The translations under genes and the position numbers were made by a program. A stretch of 64,000 nucleotides of DNA, from positions 2,627,501-2,691,500 of the forward strand of contig NC_066597.1 of the NCBI RefSeq assembly GCF_905475345.1, in the 5' to 3' direction. The notes under the pieces were generated by a model, which saw nothing but the letters and a program-made list of their open reading frames with translations, did not search any database and was not told the origin of the DNA. Below are positions 37,409 through 49,249 of this stretch, piece by piece (the first letter of the stretch is position 1; every line of letters starts with the position of its first letter). The stretch comes from Vespula vulgaris (taxonomy: Eukaryota; Arthropoda; Insecta; Hymenoptera; Vespidae).

Positions 37409-39691
37409 TTATTGTAAAGTATCATGGTTTTGTTCTATGGAAGGTGGAGGTGGAGGTGGTGGTGGTGGAGGTAAAAATGATAAGGGTGAAGTTACATATG
37501 AAGTTTGTGATTGCCAATATATATCTGTATGTGGATATCTTATATCTGGAGTTGAAAATGTATTGTGTCTATTAACACTAACTGATGCAGCAGATTGAAA
37601 CCTGGGAAGCATTTCAAAAGGGATTTTAGGGTTTGGTGTTGTTGTTTCATTCCTGCTGATATTAATACATTGAGAGTTGATATTGTACTTATTGGAATTT
37701 TGATTTATACTGTTAGTTTGCAAGTTATTTGAATAGGGCATATATCCATAAAGTCCATTATGCGTTGAATGCATTTGTTGAAAATTAGTTGTGTAATTTA
37801 AATTATTAAAATATGGAAACGATGTCCATGGTGAATTATATGAATTAGATATAGCAGAATTATCATTCTTCCTAACATGAGATTTCCTTCCTTTAAAATT
37901 TTTTACTATGTTTCTATTCCAAGGATGGTTAGACTGCCAACTCGATGCTACAAGTAAAAAGAGATAGTGTTAGAAATAGTAATTACAAGACATGAAATAT
38001 TTAACTTACTTGACTTGCGTCTTCGCTTATGTGGAGTATTCTCTTCTGAACTAATTATTTCATTTACTTTCTTTTGTTTTAAATTTTCATAATATTTCCT
38101 TTCTTCTTCATCATCAGAAAAATCTGGAGCCTCTTCATCATCAACAGCATCAGTACCTTTCATTCTAAACAATTGTTACATAATATATTACATTTATAAA
38201 ATTTTATAATTTATAAAATTTAATATTTTATGATTAATATTAATATTATGATATATTATATCATATATTATAATTAATAAAATTTATTATAATGTTATAT
38301 AATATATTATATTTAATAGATGAAGCACTGTACATGTAATAGAATAGTTCAATATTTAATACTTACTTAGTTAATTCATGTAAAAAGACGAGGGATGTAT
38401 ATGGTGAGTTTGGACAATAATAAACTTCCATGCCAATACTAATTTCATTTTCTTTTATATGTGCAGGACTATTAAATCGTACACAGTAATGTGGATCAGA
38501 AACTCGTCCAAAAACATCAAATATCCTACCTAATGCTCTTTTTCCTTTATCAATAAAAAGGACAGTATCTAAATTAAGAGTTGGTTTACTAGCTTTAGGA
38601 CGGACAACTACTAATTGTTCAACCATCCAGGCAACCTATATAAAATAAAATTAAATTTTTTAATAAAAATAATAAATAATTATCTATTTTTTAATATAGA
38701 AAAAAGAACACTTAAACTTTCACTCACTTCTCCAACTAAATCACATGAGTTTTCAGATACAGATATTTTAAGATCTTCTATTGGAGGAAGATCATCTAAC
38801 TCACTTTTTAGTTCCTTTTCCTTAGATTGTTTTTTATCATTTATTTTATTTCTATAAAGAATAAATATATTTATTTTTTTTTGAAATCAATATATTCAAA
38901 AAAGTACTATCTTACCTCTTTGTTTCACTGTCGCTATTTTCATCTGAATCATTTGGTAAAACTATTACTGATGAATCACTACTATTGCTAAAATCATCAT
39001 TGTCGCTATCACTATCACTATCACTATCTTTACTAGATAACTGTTCATTCTTTACACGATACATATTTGTATTTTCACAATTTAAGATTTCTATATTTTC
39101 ATTATTTTGATTTTTATTAAGATGCAAACTTTTATTTGTATCAGTATATACACTATCTTCATTATCTATATCAGAATCATATTCTACAGCAATTGCAGAA
39201 AGAGATGAAGTTGTTTTGCTATCTGGTATTTTATATGAAATTATATTATCATTATCCATGGTAGAAATGTGAATACCAAGATTATTGGCTTCTTCAGTAA
39301 TAATTTCTACATGTTTAGCATTATCATTTATAATAAGTTCTGTAGCTATACATTCAACCTTGTCATCATTAATAGGTTCTGTACTAATACATTCAATGTT
39401 AGTAATAGCTTTATCAGAATGGATTATTTTTTGATATTTATTTTCTTCTATCGGTTCAGATGTAGAATTACATGCTTCATGTGTTTCGTGTGCTTCATCA
39501 TTTAATGGATAAAATACATTCGTATCTATAATATAATTATTAAATCTTACCGATTCCAGTAATATACTTTTACTATCATTAGAATCATCTGTAATATCCG
39601 AATAAGCACAATTGAAGATTTTATTTTCGTTTGTTTCTGGCATAGTCGAGTCATATGCAATATATATTTCTCTGTTTTCTGTTTCAGACAT
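37409..39691 (-). CDS. NAF1: H/ACA ribonucleoprotein assembly factor NAF1
   Basis: Nucleoplasmic assembly factor that holds the pseudouridine synthase dyskerin/Cbf5 during H/ACA snoRNP and telomerase RNP biogenesis before GAR1 replaces it. Exons (minus): 39691-38916, 38851-38728, 38635-38367, 38164-38010, 37947-37409; 1863 nt, 620 aa. The first ~258 residues are acidic and disordered, with a Ser/Asp run. The signature LPPIEDLKISV leads into the Gar1-like beta-barrel (about 299-390: VAWMVEQLVVV, ALGRIFDVFGRVSDPHYCVRF). Then comes DEEAPDFSDDEEER, a family hallmark, a basic KRRRKSS patch and an Asn/Pro-rich tail containing a ten-Pro run. The Asp/Ser tract at 39005-39030 is encoded by a repeated TATCAC array. 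Confidence 0.9.
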
Positions 39692-39699
39692 AATTCTAT

Positions 39700-40540
39700 G
39701 AAATTTTTCAGAAATATCACTAATTACAGTTTATTTTTCTTAATCACAATTGTGTATATATTAAATATAAATTATATCCAATAAAAAAGTATCTTGATCT
39801 CTGCGTGTCAACGCAAATACACGTGTTCAATCGATTTCGTTATAAATTTAGGTTATGTTAAAGAAATCAATTGAATATTTAAAGCTTTTGATCGCACCCG
39901 ATTTTATGATGCTTACACCATAAATAATGAGTCCATAAACAATAATAAGCGTAATTTATGACCGATTTTGATGAAAAAAGCTTCATTTAAAAATGAAGAC
40001 TCAAGAAATGAAGAGGGTTTAAAAATGGAGACGACTTTATCGAATTTTTGAAAAAACTTCATATTCTTTGGAAAAAGATGTGTCAAAAAAGATGTTTTTG
40101 TGAGAATAGTTTATGCATAAATATAAAGCTACTTCAAAAATTTGAAAAAGCTATGTCCTCATCTAAACCTACATCTTTACAACGAGATCTCAGATATTAA
40201 AATCAGTCAAAAATTTTGCCTGGATTTCCTGTTGGCATAAACAATGTTTTTGACATTTTTGCAGAAAAAAGTTTCGTCGACGTTTTTTGAACATCGCAGC
40301 AAAAGAAAAGAAACATATTACACATACTGATATTGATATAAATGCTTCAATGGTGGGTGTTTCGTTTTCGCGAAGCAGATGATTTTCTCATCGCTTGTAA
40401 GGATTACATTTTTTGATCCAAATCAAAGATATTGATTTATTATAATTTTAATTCAAAAAATCAATACTTAAAAATAATAATCTCGGAATAGTTCGCCTCA
40501 TATAAATAATATACTCGGGTTTACAAATAACTGTGACAAT
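39700..40540. other. Spacer between NAF1 and the tandem array
   Basis: Upstream flank of NAF1, presumably with its promoter. No gene recognised; a frame at 40448-40639 already overlaps diverged array sequence. Confidence 0.5.
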
Positions 40541-40680
40541 TACAAAATTAATTTTGAATTGTACACCGATAAATTCAACACGAAGTAATCGTAGGACACG
40601 ATCCACGCAAGTATTAGTTATGTAAGTACATGAGTACATCGCTCATACTTTCAAAACTCTATGCAGATTATTTTATTTTA

Positions 40681-41690
40681 GATTGAAATGGTGTGGTGGA
40701 GATATTTTCCCACCCGTGACAACAAAAAGGCGCGCCTTCGAACAACTTTGATAGTTACTAGTTCAGTTTGTTTTGAATTTCGACAAGTACACATTACAGT
40801 TTTTGCCTTACGCGTTTTCCACAAATAATACAAAACAAATAATGTAAATATATAATTGGATCACTTATACATTCAATAATCTACACAATATGTATGCTTT
40901 CAGAATAAAGTGGAGTGGTGGGGATACTCTGCCACTCGTGAAGAGATATAAGGCGGCCGACTTTGGTAATGGTCCAGTCTTGCCACGAATTTCAACGAGT
41001 CTAAATCTCAACCCTCGCAGTACGCATGCTCCAGAAGTAAGAGAAAAGAGTTAATGTAAGTACATTAGTCGATCACTCATTCTTCAATAATTTATACGAT
41101 TTGTATCGTTTTAGAATGGAGTGGTGTGGTGGGGATACTCTGGCACGCGTGAAGTGATAAAAGGGGATGGACTTTGACAGTGGGTGCAGTCTTGCCACGA
41201 ATTTCAACGAGTACAAATCTCAATCCTCGCAGTACGCATTCTCCGCAAGTAATAGAGAAGAGTTAATACAAGTGCAATAATCGATCTATCATTCATTCAA
41301 TAATCTACACGATTTGTATGGTTTCACAATCAAGTGGAGTGGTGGGGATACTCTGCCACTCGTGAAGAGATATAAGGCGGCCGACTTTGGTAATGGTCCA
41401 ATCTTGCCACGAATTTCAACGAGTCTAAATCTCAACCCTCGCAGTACGCATGCTCCAGAAGTAAGAGAAAAGAGTTAATGTAAGTACATTAGTCGATCAC
41501 TCATTCTTCAATAATTTATACGATTTGTATCGTTTTAGAATGGAGTGGTGTGGTGGGGATACTCTGGCACGCGTGAAGTGATAAAAGGGGATGGACTTTG
41601 ACAGTGGGTGCAGTCTTGCCACGAATTTCAACCAGTCCACATCTCAATACTCGTAGTACACACGCCTCGTAAATAAAAGAGAAGAGTCAG
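40681..41690 (+). promoter_or_regulatory. Promoter/first-exon module cluster of unit 1
   Basis: Five ~210-bp modules; the first (40681-40860) is degenerate. In the others a TATAAG (40947, 41371) or GATAAAAG (41156, 41579) lies about 29-32 bp before an initiator-like CAGTC/CAATC (A at 40976, 41188, 41400, 41612). Each is followed by a ~61-nt exon-like stretch ending in AA|GTAAGA or AA|GTAATA (the last decayed to GTAAAT). Modules alternate between a TATAAG type (A) and a GATAAAAG type (B). Both share GGTGGGGATACTCTG just upstream. Many begin after a CGTTTTAG or CTTTCAG acceptor-like sequence. Confidence 0.55.
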
Positions 41691-42118
41691 TCTAATTGAA
41701 AATGTGCACATTGAGCTTAAACGAACATACCAAGTTCTCTCTTCACGACGAGTTACGGAAAGGGAATATTCGTTTTGCTTATAGTTCAACACTTTTCATT
41801 TTCATTTTATCTTACAAATATAAACGGACTTAAATCTAGAATTTTATTTTTCATAAATAATGTTAACAAACAAACACAGTTTCTTTTTTATGAAATGAAG
41901 CTATATTACCTAATTAGTATACATTTATATTTATTGCTTTCATATCTATAAATTATATACATTTATATTAATCGTATATATTTTCATTAAATAAATATTA
42001 TAAAATAAATTGACTGCATAATAAATACAAAATAACTTTTCTATTTAATATATATATATTTTTTGAAACGTATATCTATATAGTAATTGAAACAATTATT
42101 TGTGATTAATTATTTTAG

Positions 42119-42330
42119 TCTCTTTTGGGTGGGACCCTTGGGAGGGGCCCTCGGGTGTGGGCCATTGAGCGGGCTGCCGTCTCGGCATCTGTTAGTGCTC
42201 TGTTTTTCTTTACCTCTGCTTCTCTTGTTTTCCTTTTCTTCTTCTCTTCTTCTTTAACCGTTTTTCTGTATCTGGTTAAATGTTCGAAAAATGAATCATC
42301 GAGGGTGCGATCGTCGTAAAATTCATTTAT
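42119..42330 (+). other. Exon-like block 1 of unit 1
   Basis: Begins after a strong 3' splice site (ATTATTTTAG) and is GC-rich (GGGTGGGACCCTTGG..., CGGGCTGCCGTCTCGG), then pyrimidine-rich, ending near ATCATCGAGGGTGCGATCG and a GTAAAA. Present almost unchanged at 44961, 47618 and 50670. No coding signal. Confidence 0.45.
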
Positions 42331-42634
42331 TCATCTATTATACAATTGTATGTATTCTGTGCATTCCTATTCATTGTAATATTTAGATTATATATATTTC
42401 TATTACATTATTCTTTTCTAGCAGTTATATATATTCTATTGTTTTCTTTTCTGTATATGTTTCTTTCATTTTTCATTACCCTTTTTCTGTTTCAGGTTAG
42501 ATCATCGAGAGATCTACCATGGTGAAATTATATTTTTACAGGGATGTTATCGTCTACAATGGCTTGTTGTATATAATTTTAAATGTAATTTTTACATGTT
42601 TATCTTTTCTTGTTCTATTCTTTTTCTGTTTCAG

Positions 42635-43190
42635 ATTAGGTGACCGTGGAACGGATCAACGAGGGACGTTTACACGGAAGTTAAAGGAACCTCTCTGCAT
42701 GTAATATTTATTATATGCAGGGAGGGTATGTCTCCTTGCTTCCGTACGCGAATGTTAGGGAAAACACTCAGGCGCGTGACGGCCGGCACGCGCTTGGGTG
42801 TTCGCGATCGCGAGATTTAGTCCTACCGAGGACTTCGTTTTGATTTGTGAAATCGAAACAGACACGACCGGTCGTGTCTCGAGATGTCTGAAGCCGACGG
42901 TGTGGACAGTGGAGCAATCTGTAAGCGGGGTTTTATACATCTCCAGTTTGCTGAGAAGCCCGAAGCACCCGAAGCGGAAAGGCATCTCGGATCGCGGATT
43001 TTAGAGTAGAGTCCCCGTTAGTCCGTGGGTCCCCAAATGCAGCTACCTCCACGCGGTGGGACCTGGGTCGGTAGTACTTGCTGTAAAAAGATTTTTCGAA
43101 ATCTATGTCTAAATAACATCTAAAATTTGTCACTGAATTATGTATATAATTATAAAACGCAAGTACTACCGGGCGAATGGCTGCATATTT
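42635..43190 (+). ncRNA. Structured GC-rich core, copy 1
   Basis: Follows the acceptor TTTCTGTTTCAG. Hairpins seen: 42690-42725 (17-bp arms, two wobbles, tiny loop); 42763-42802 (16-bp arms, two wobbles, loop ACGGCCGG); 42802-42813 (TCGCGATCGCGA); 42819-42834 (AGTCCT-ACCG-AGGACT); 42860-42879 (AGACACGACCGGTCGTGTCT, a perfect 20-bp dyad); 43089-43104 (AGATTT-TTCG-AAATCT). An outer arm pair GGTAGTACTTGC (43070-43081) / GCAAGTACTACC (43159-43170) is flanked by ATGCAGC / GCTGCAT (43037-43043, 43180-43186). That this is an RNA is inference; the dyads are directly visible. Confidence 0.5.
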
Positions 43191-43520
43191 CTATATTTTT
43201 CGAAAACCTTTCTGTTGTCTAATTTGAATGAGACGTTACATAAGTTACATTTTAAATTGTTAATTATATTTTCACAGATAAATAAATTGAACATAACAAG
43301 TTTCTAAATTAATTTTCTAACAGGACGCACAGAAAACTATTCTGTCGCCCTTATGTTCGCTGTCATTCTTATTAATGTTTATATACTTTCGATAACAATA
43401 TACCTTTATTAGTTATGTTAATTATATACTTTTATTAATTTTATACTATTATTAATTATTATAATAACACACTTTTATTTATTATATTAATTATTTTTAT
43501 TAACTTTTATTATTTATTAG

Positions 43521-43690
43521 TCTCGGTTGGGACCCTTGCCGGCCTTTGGGCGGGCTACTATTTCAGTATCTTTGCAGTGCTATTTTCCTTTTGTTCTAAC
43601 GTTAACTTTTCTCTCTTTCTTTTTTCCTCCTCTTCTTCTATAACTGTTGTCAAAGTCACTTATAATGCCGGACAAATGGTAGCATATTTC
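43521..43690 (+). pseudogene. Decayed duplicate of exon-like block 1 (unit 1 tail)
   Basis: TCTCGGTTGGGACCCTT...GGGCGGGCTACTATTTCAGTATCT, after a TTTATTAG acceptor, aligns with block 1 at 42119 but is diverged and shorter. Equivalent decayed copies sit at 46383 (its AG changed to CG) and 49017. It shows an older duplication inside the unit. Confidence 0.5.
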
Positions 43691-43739
43691 AATATTTTTT
43701 CAATAACAGAAAATTATTTTTCATTTTGGAATTAAATTG

Positions 43740-44525
43740 TGAAGCGAGGGTCATTTTCTTCGTGAGTCAACAACAAAATCGGGTTATTGACCGACTTTGC
43801 CAATTACTAGTTCAGTTTCGCTTCGAATTTCGACGAGTTCACATCGTAGATTTCGCAGTACGCATTCTCCGCAGGTAATAGAGAAGAGTTAATACATGTG
43901 CAATAATGGATCAATAATTCATTCAATAATCTACACGATTTGTATGGTTTTACAATCAAGTGGAGTGGTGGGGATACTCTGCCAATCGTGAAGAGATATA
44001 AGGAGGCCAATTTTGACAGTAGGTCCAGTCTTGTCACGAATTTCAACGAGTCCACATCTCAATCCTCGCAGTACGCATGCTCCAGAAGTAAGAGAAAAGA
44101 GTTAATGTAAGTACATTAGTCGATCACTCATTCTTCAATAATTTATACGATTTGTATCGTTTTAGAATGGAGTGGTGTGGTGGGGATACTCTGGCACGCG
44201 TGAAGTGATAAAAGGGGATGGACTTTGACAGTGGGTGCAGTCTTGCCACGAATTTCAACGAGTACAAATCTCAATCCTCGCAGTACGCATTCTCCGCAAG
44301 TAATAGAGAAGAGTTAATACAAGTGCAATAATCGATCTATCATTCATTCAATAATCTACTCGATTTGTATGGTTTCACAATCAAGTGGAGTGGTGGGGAT
44401 ACACTGCCACTCGTGAAGAGATATAAGGAGGTCAATTTTGACAGTAGGTCCAGTCTTGTCACGAATTTCAACGAGTCCACATCTCAATACTCGTAGTACA
44501 CACGCCTCGTAAATAAAAGAGAAGA
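43740..44525 (+). promoter_or_regulatory. Promoter/first-exon module cluster of unit 2
   Basis: A degenerate module at about 43780-43880 keeps TTCAGTTT and the exon/donor but no good TATA. Three typical modules follow: TATAAG 43997 with A at 44027, GATAAAAG 44207 with A at 44239, TATAAG 44422 with A at 44452. Confidence 0.5.
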
Positions 44526-45495
44526 GTCAGTCTAATTGAAAATGTGCACATTGAGCTTAAACGAACATACCAAGTTCTCTCTTTACGACGAATTACATAA
44601 TGGGAATATTCGGTTAGCTTATAGTTCCACACTTTTCATTTTCATTTTATCTTATAAATATAAACGGAATTAAATTTAGAATTTTATTTTTCATAAATAA
44701 TGTTAACAAACACACACAGTTTCTTTTTTATGAAATGAAGCTATATTACCTAATTAGTATACATTTATATTTATTGCTTTCATATCTATTAATTATATAC
44801 ATTTATATTAATCGTATATATTTTCATTAAATAAATATTATAAAATAAATTGACTGCATAATAAATACAAAATAACTTTTCTATTTAATATATATATATT
44901 TTTTTTGAAACGTATATCTATGTAGTAATTGAAACAATTATTTGTGATTAATTATTTTAGTCTCTTTTGGGTGGGACCCTTGGGAGGGGCCCTCGGGTGT
45001 GGGCCATTGAGCGGGCTGCCGTCTCGGCATCTGTTAGTGCTCTGTTTTTCTTTATCTCTACTTCTCTTGTTTTTCTTTTCTTCTTCTCTTCTTCTTTAAC
45101 CGTTTTTCTGTATCTGGTTAAATGTTCGAAAAATGAATCATCGAGGGTGCGATCGTCGTAAAACTCATTTATTCATCTATTATACAATTCTATTTATCGT
45201 ATACATTTCTATTTATTCTGTGCATTTCTATTCATTATAATATTTAGATTATTTATATTTCTATTACATTATTCTTTTCTAGCAGTTATATATATTCTAT
45301 TGTTTTCTTTTCTGTATATGTTTCTCTCATTTTTCTTTACCCTTTTTCTGTTTCAGGTTAGATCATCGAGGGATCTACCATGGTGAAATTATATTTTTAC
45401 AGGGATGTTATCGTCTACAATGGCTTGTTGTATATAATTTTAAATGTAATTTTTACATGTTTATCTTTTCTTGTTCTATTCTTGTTCTGTTTCAG

Positions 45496-46052
45496 ATTAG
45501 GTGACCGTGGAACGGATCAACGAGGGACGTTTACACGGAAGTTAAAGGAACCTCTCTGCATGTAATATTTATTATATGCAGGGAGGGTATGTCTCCTTGC
45601 TTCCGTACGCGAATGTTAGGGAAAACACTCACGCGCGTGACGGCCGGCACGCGCTTGGGTGTTCGCGATCGCGAGATTTAGTCCTACCGAGGACTTCGTT
45701 TTGATTTGTGAAATCGAAACAGACACGACCGGTCGTGTCTCGAGATGTCTGAAGCCGACGGTGTGGACAGTGGAGCAATCTGTAAGCGGGGTTTTATACA
45801 TCTCCAGTTTGCTGAGAAGCCCGAAGCTCCCGAAGCGGAAAGGCATCTCGGATCGCGGATTTTAGAGTAGAGTCCCCGTTAGTCCGTGGGTCCCCAAATG
45901 CAGCTACCTCCACGTGGTGGGACCTGGGTCGGTAGTACTTGTTGTAAATAGGTTTTTCGAAATCTAGGTCTAAATTACATCTAAAATCTGTCACTGAATT
46001 ATGTATATAATTATAAAACGCAAGTACTACCGGGCGAATGGCTGCATATTTC
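45496..46052 (+). ncRNA. Structured GC-rich core, copy 2
   Basis: Nearly identical to copy 1, with the 20-bp dyad at 45721-45740. Differences sit lightly on the fold: the TTCG hairpin changes to AGGTTT-TTCG-AAATCT, keeping a G-U pair, while CACTCAC replaces CACTCAG in the 16-bp stem (a wobble becomes a mismatch). Confidence 0.5.
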
Positions 46053-46599
46053 TATATTTTTCGAAAAACCTTTCTGCTGTCTAATTTTAATGAGACGTTA
46101 CATAAATTACATTTTAAATTGTTAATTATATTTCCACAGATAAATAAATTGAACATAACAAGTTTCTAAATTAATTTTCTAACAGGACGCACAGAAAACT
46201 ATTCTGTCGCCCTTACGTTCGCTGTTATTCATATTTATTTTTATATAGTTTTGTTAACAATATACTTTTATTCATTATGTTAATTATATACTTTTATTAA
46301 TTTTATACTTTTATTAATTATTATAATAACACACTTTTATTTATTATATAAATTATTTTTATTAACTTGTATTATTTATTCGTCTCGGTTGGGACCCTCG
46401 GCCTTCGAGTGCCGGCCTTGGGGAGAGTTACTATTTCAGTATCTTTGCAGTGCTACTTTCCTTTTGTTCTTACGTAAACTTTTCTCTCTTTCTTTTTTCC
46501 TCCTCTTCTTCTATAACTGTTGTCAAAGTCACTTATAATACCCGACAAATGGTAGCATATTTCAATGTTTTTTCAATAACAAACAATTATTTTTCGTTT

Positions 46600-47180
46600 T
46601 GGAATTAAATTGTGAAGCGAGGATCATTTTCTTCGTGAGTCAACAAAAAATTCGGATCATTGACCGACTTTGCCAATTACTAGTTCAGTTTCGCTTCGAA
46701 TTTCGACGAGTTCACATCGTAGATTTCGCAGTACGCATTCTCCGCAAGTAATAGAGAAGAGTTAATACAAGTGCAATAATCGATCTATCATTCATTCAAT
46801 AATCTACACGATTTGTATGGTTTCACAATCAAGTGGAGTGGTGGGGATACTCTGCCACTCGTGAAGAGATATAAGGCGGCCGACTTTGGTAATGGTCCAG
46901 TCTTGCCACGAATTTCAACGAGTCTAAATCTCAACCCTCGCAGTACGCATGCTCCAGAAGTAAGAGAAAAGAGTTAATGTAAGTACATTAGTCGATCACT
47001 CATTCTTCAATAATCTATACGATTTGTATCGTTTTAGAATGGAGTGGTGTGGTGGGGATACTCTGGCACGCGTGAAGTGATAAAAGGGGATGGACTTTGA
47101 CAGTGGGTGCAGTCTTGCCACGAATTTCAACCAGTCCACATCTCAATACTCGTAGTACACACGCCTCGTAAATAAAAGAG
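46600..47180 (+). promoter_or_regulatory. Promoter/first-exon module cluster of unit 3
   Basis: One degenerate module (about 46650-46760) plus two typical ones: TATAAG 46870 with initiator A at 46899, GATAAAAG 47079 with A at 47111. This is the shortest cluster and accounts for the shortest unit spacing. Confidence 0.5.
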
Positions 47181-48133
47181 AAGAGTCAGTCTAATTGAAA
47201 ATGTGCACATTGAGCTTAAACGAACATACCAAGTTCTCTCTTTACCACGAATTACATAAAGGAAATATACGTTTAGCTTATAGTTCCACACTTTTCATTT
47301 TCATTTTATCTTATAAATATAAACGGAATTAAATTTAGAATTTTATTTTTCATAAATAATGTTAACAAACACACACAGTTCCTTTTTTATGAAATGAAGC
47401 TATATTACCTAATTAGTATACATTTCTATTTATTGCTTTTATATCTATTAATTATATACATTTATATTAATCGTATACATTTTCATTAATTAAATATTAT
47501 AAAATAAATTGACTGCATAATAAATACAAAATAACTTTTCTATTTAATATATATATATTTTTTGAAACGTATATCTATGTAGTAATTGAAACAATTATTT
47601 GTGATTAATTATTTTAGTCTCTTTTGGGTGGGACCCTTGGGAGGGGCCCTCGGGTGTGGGCCATTGAGCGGGCTGCCGTCTCGGCATCTGTTAGTGCTCT
47701 CTTTCTCTTTATCTCTGCTTCTCTTGTTTTTCTTTTCTTCTTCTCTTCTTCTTTAACCGTTTTTCTGTATCTGGTTAAATGTTCGAAAAATGAATCATCG
47801 AGGGTGCGATCGTCGTAAAATTCATTTATTCATCTATTATACAATTGTATGTATTCTGTGCATTCCTATTCATTGTAATATTTAGATTATATATATTTCT
47901 ATTACATTATTCTTTTCTAGCAGTTATATATATTCTATTGTTTTCTTTTCTGTATATGTTTCTTTCATTTTTCATTACCCTTTTTCTGTTTCAGGTTAGA
48001 TCATCGAGAGATCTACCATGGTGAAATTATATTTTTACAGGGATGTTATCGTCTACAATGGCTTGTTGTATATAATTTTAAATGTAATTTTTACATGTTT
48101 ATCTTTTCTTGTTCTATTCTTGTTCTGTTTCAG

Positions 48134-48692
48134 ATTAGGTGACCGTGGAACGGATCAACGAGGGACGTTTACACGGAAGTTAAAGGAACCTCTCTGCATG
48201 TAATATTTATTATATGCAGGGAGGGTATGTCTCCTTGCTTCCGTACGCGAATGTTAGGGAAAACACTCAGGCGCGTGACGGCCGGCACGCGCTTGGGTGT
48301 TCGCGATCGCGAGATTTAGTCCTACCGAGGACTTCGTTTTGATTTGTGAAATCGAAACAGACACGACCGGTCGTGTCTCGAGATGTCTGAAGCCGACGGT
48401 GTGGACAGTGGAGCAATCTGTAAGCGGGGTTTTATACATCTCCAGTTTGCTGAGAAGCCCGAAGCTCCCGAAGCGGAAAGGCATCTCGGATCGCGGATTT
48501 TAGAGTAGAGTCCCCGTTAGTCCGTGGGTCCCCAAATGCAGCTACCTCCACGCGGTGGGACCTGGGTCGGTAGTACTTGCTGTAAAAAGATTTTTCGAAA
48601 TCTATGTCTAAATTACATCTAAAATCTGTCACTGAATTTTGTATATAATTATAAAACGCAAGTACTACCGGGCGAATGGCTGCATATTTCTA
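48134..48692 (+). ncRNA. Structured GC-rich core, copy 3
   Basis: Same arrangement as copy 1; 20-bp dyad at 48359-48378. It keeps CACTCAG (paired) and CACGCGGTGG like copy 1, and GAAGCTCCC like copy 2, a mosaic suggesting gene conversion or unequal exchange between units. Confidence 0.5.
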
Positions 48693-49249
48693 TATTTTTC
48701 GAAAACATTTCTGCTGTCTAATTTTAATGAGACGTTACATAAGTTACATTTTAAATTGTTAATTATATTTTCACAGATAAATAAATTGAACACAAGTTTC
48801 TAAATTAATTTTCTAACAGGACGCACAGAAAACTATTCTGTCGCCCTTACGTTCGCTGTCATTCTTATTTATTTTTATATAGTTTTGTTAACAATATACT
48901 TTTATTCCTTATGTTAATTATATACTTTTATTAATTTTGTACTTTTATTAATTATTATAATAACACACTTTTATTTATTATATTAATTATTTTTATTAAC
49001 TTTTATTATTTATTAGTCTCGGTTGGGACCCTCGGCCTTCGAGTGCCGGCCTTGGGGAGAGTTACTATTTGAGTATCTTTGCAGTGCTACTTTCCTTTTG
49101 TTCTTACGTAAACCTTTCTCTCTTTCTTTTTTCCTCCTCTTCTTCTATAACTGTTGTCAAAGTCACTTATAATACCGGACAAATGGTAGCATATTTCAAT
49201 GTTTTTTCAATAACAAACAATTATTTTTCGTTTTGGAATTAAATTGTGA

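Noticed and set aside
43061..43081. 5S rRNA-like GGTCGGTAGTACTTG at the 3' end of the array core
   Set aside because: Only a few bases resemble 5S; the internal control region and overall length do not match.
42755..43133. Conserved 60-76 aa ORFs on both strands of the GC-rich core
   Set aside because: They recur only because the copies are near-identical; both strands are equally open, hairpins run through them, and no family is recognisable.
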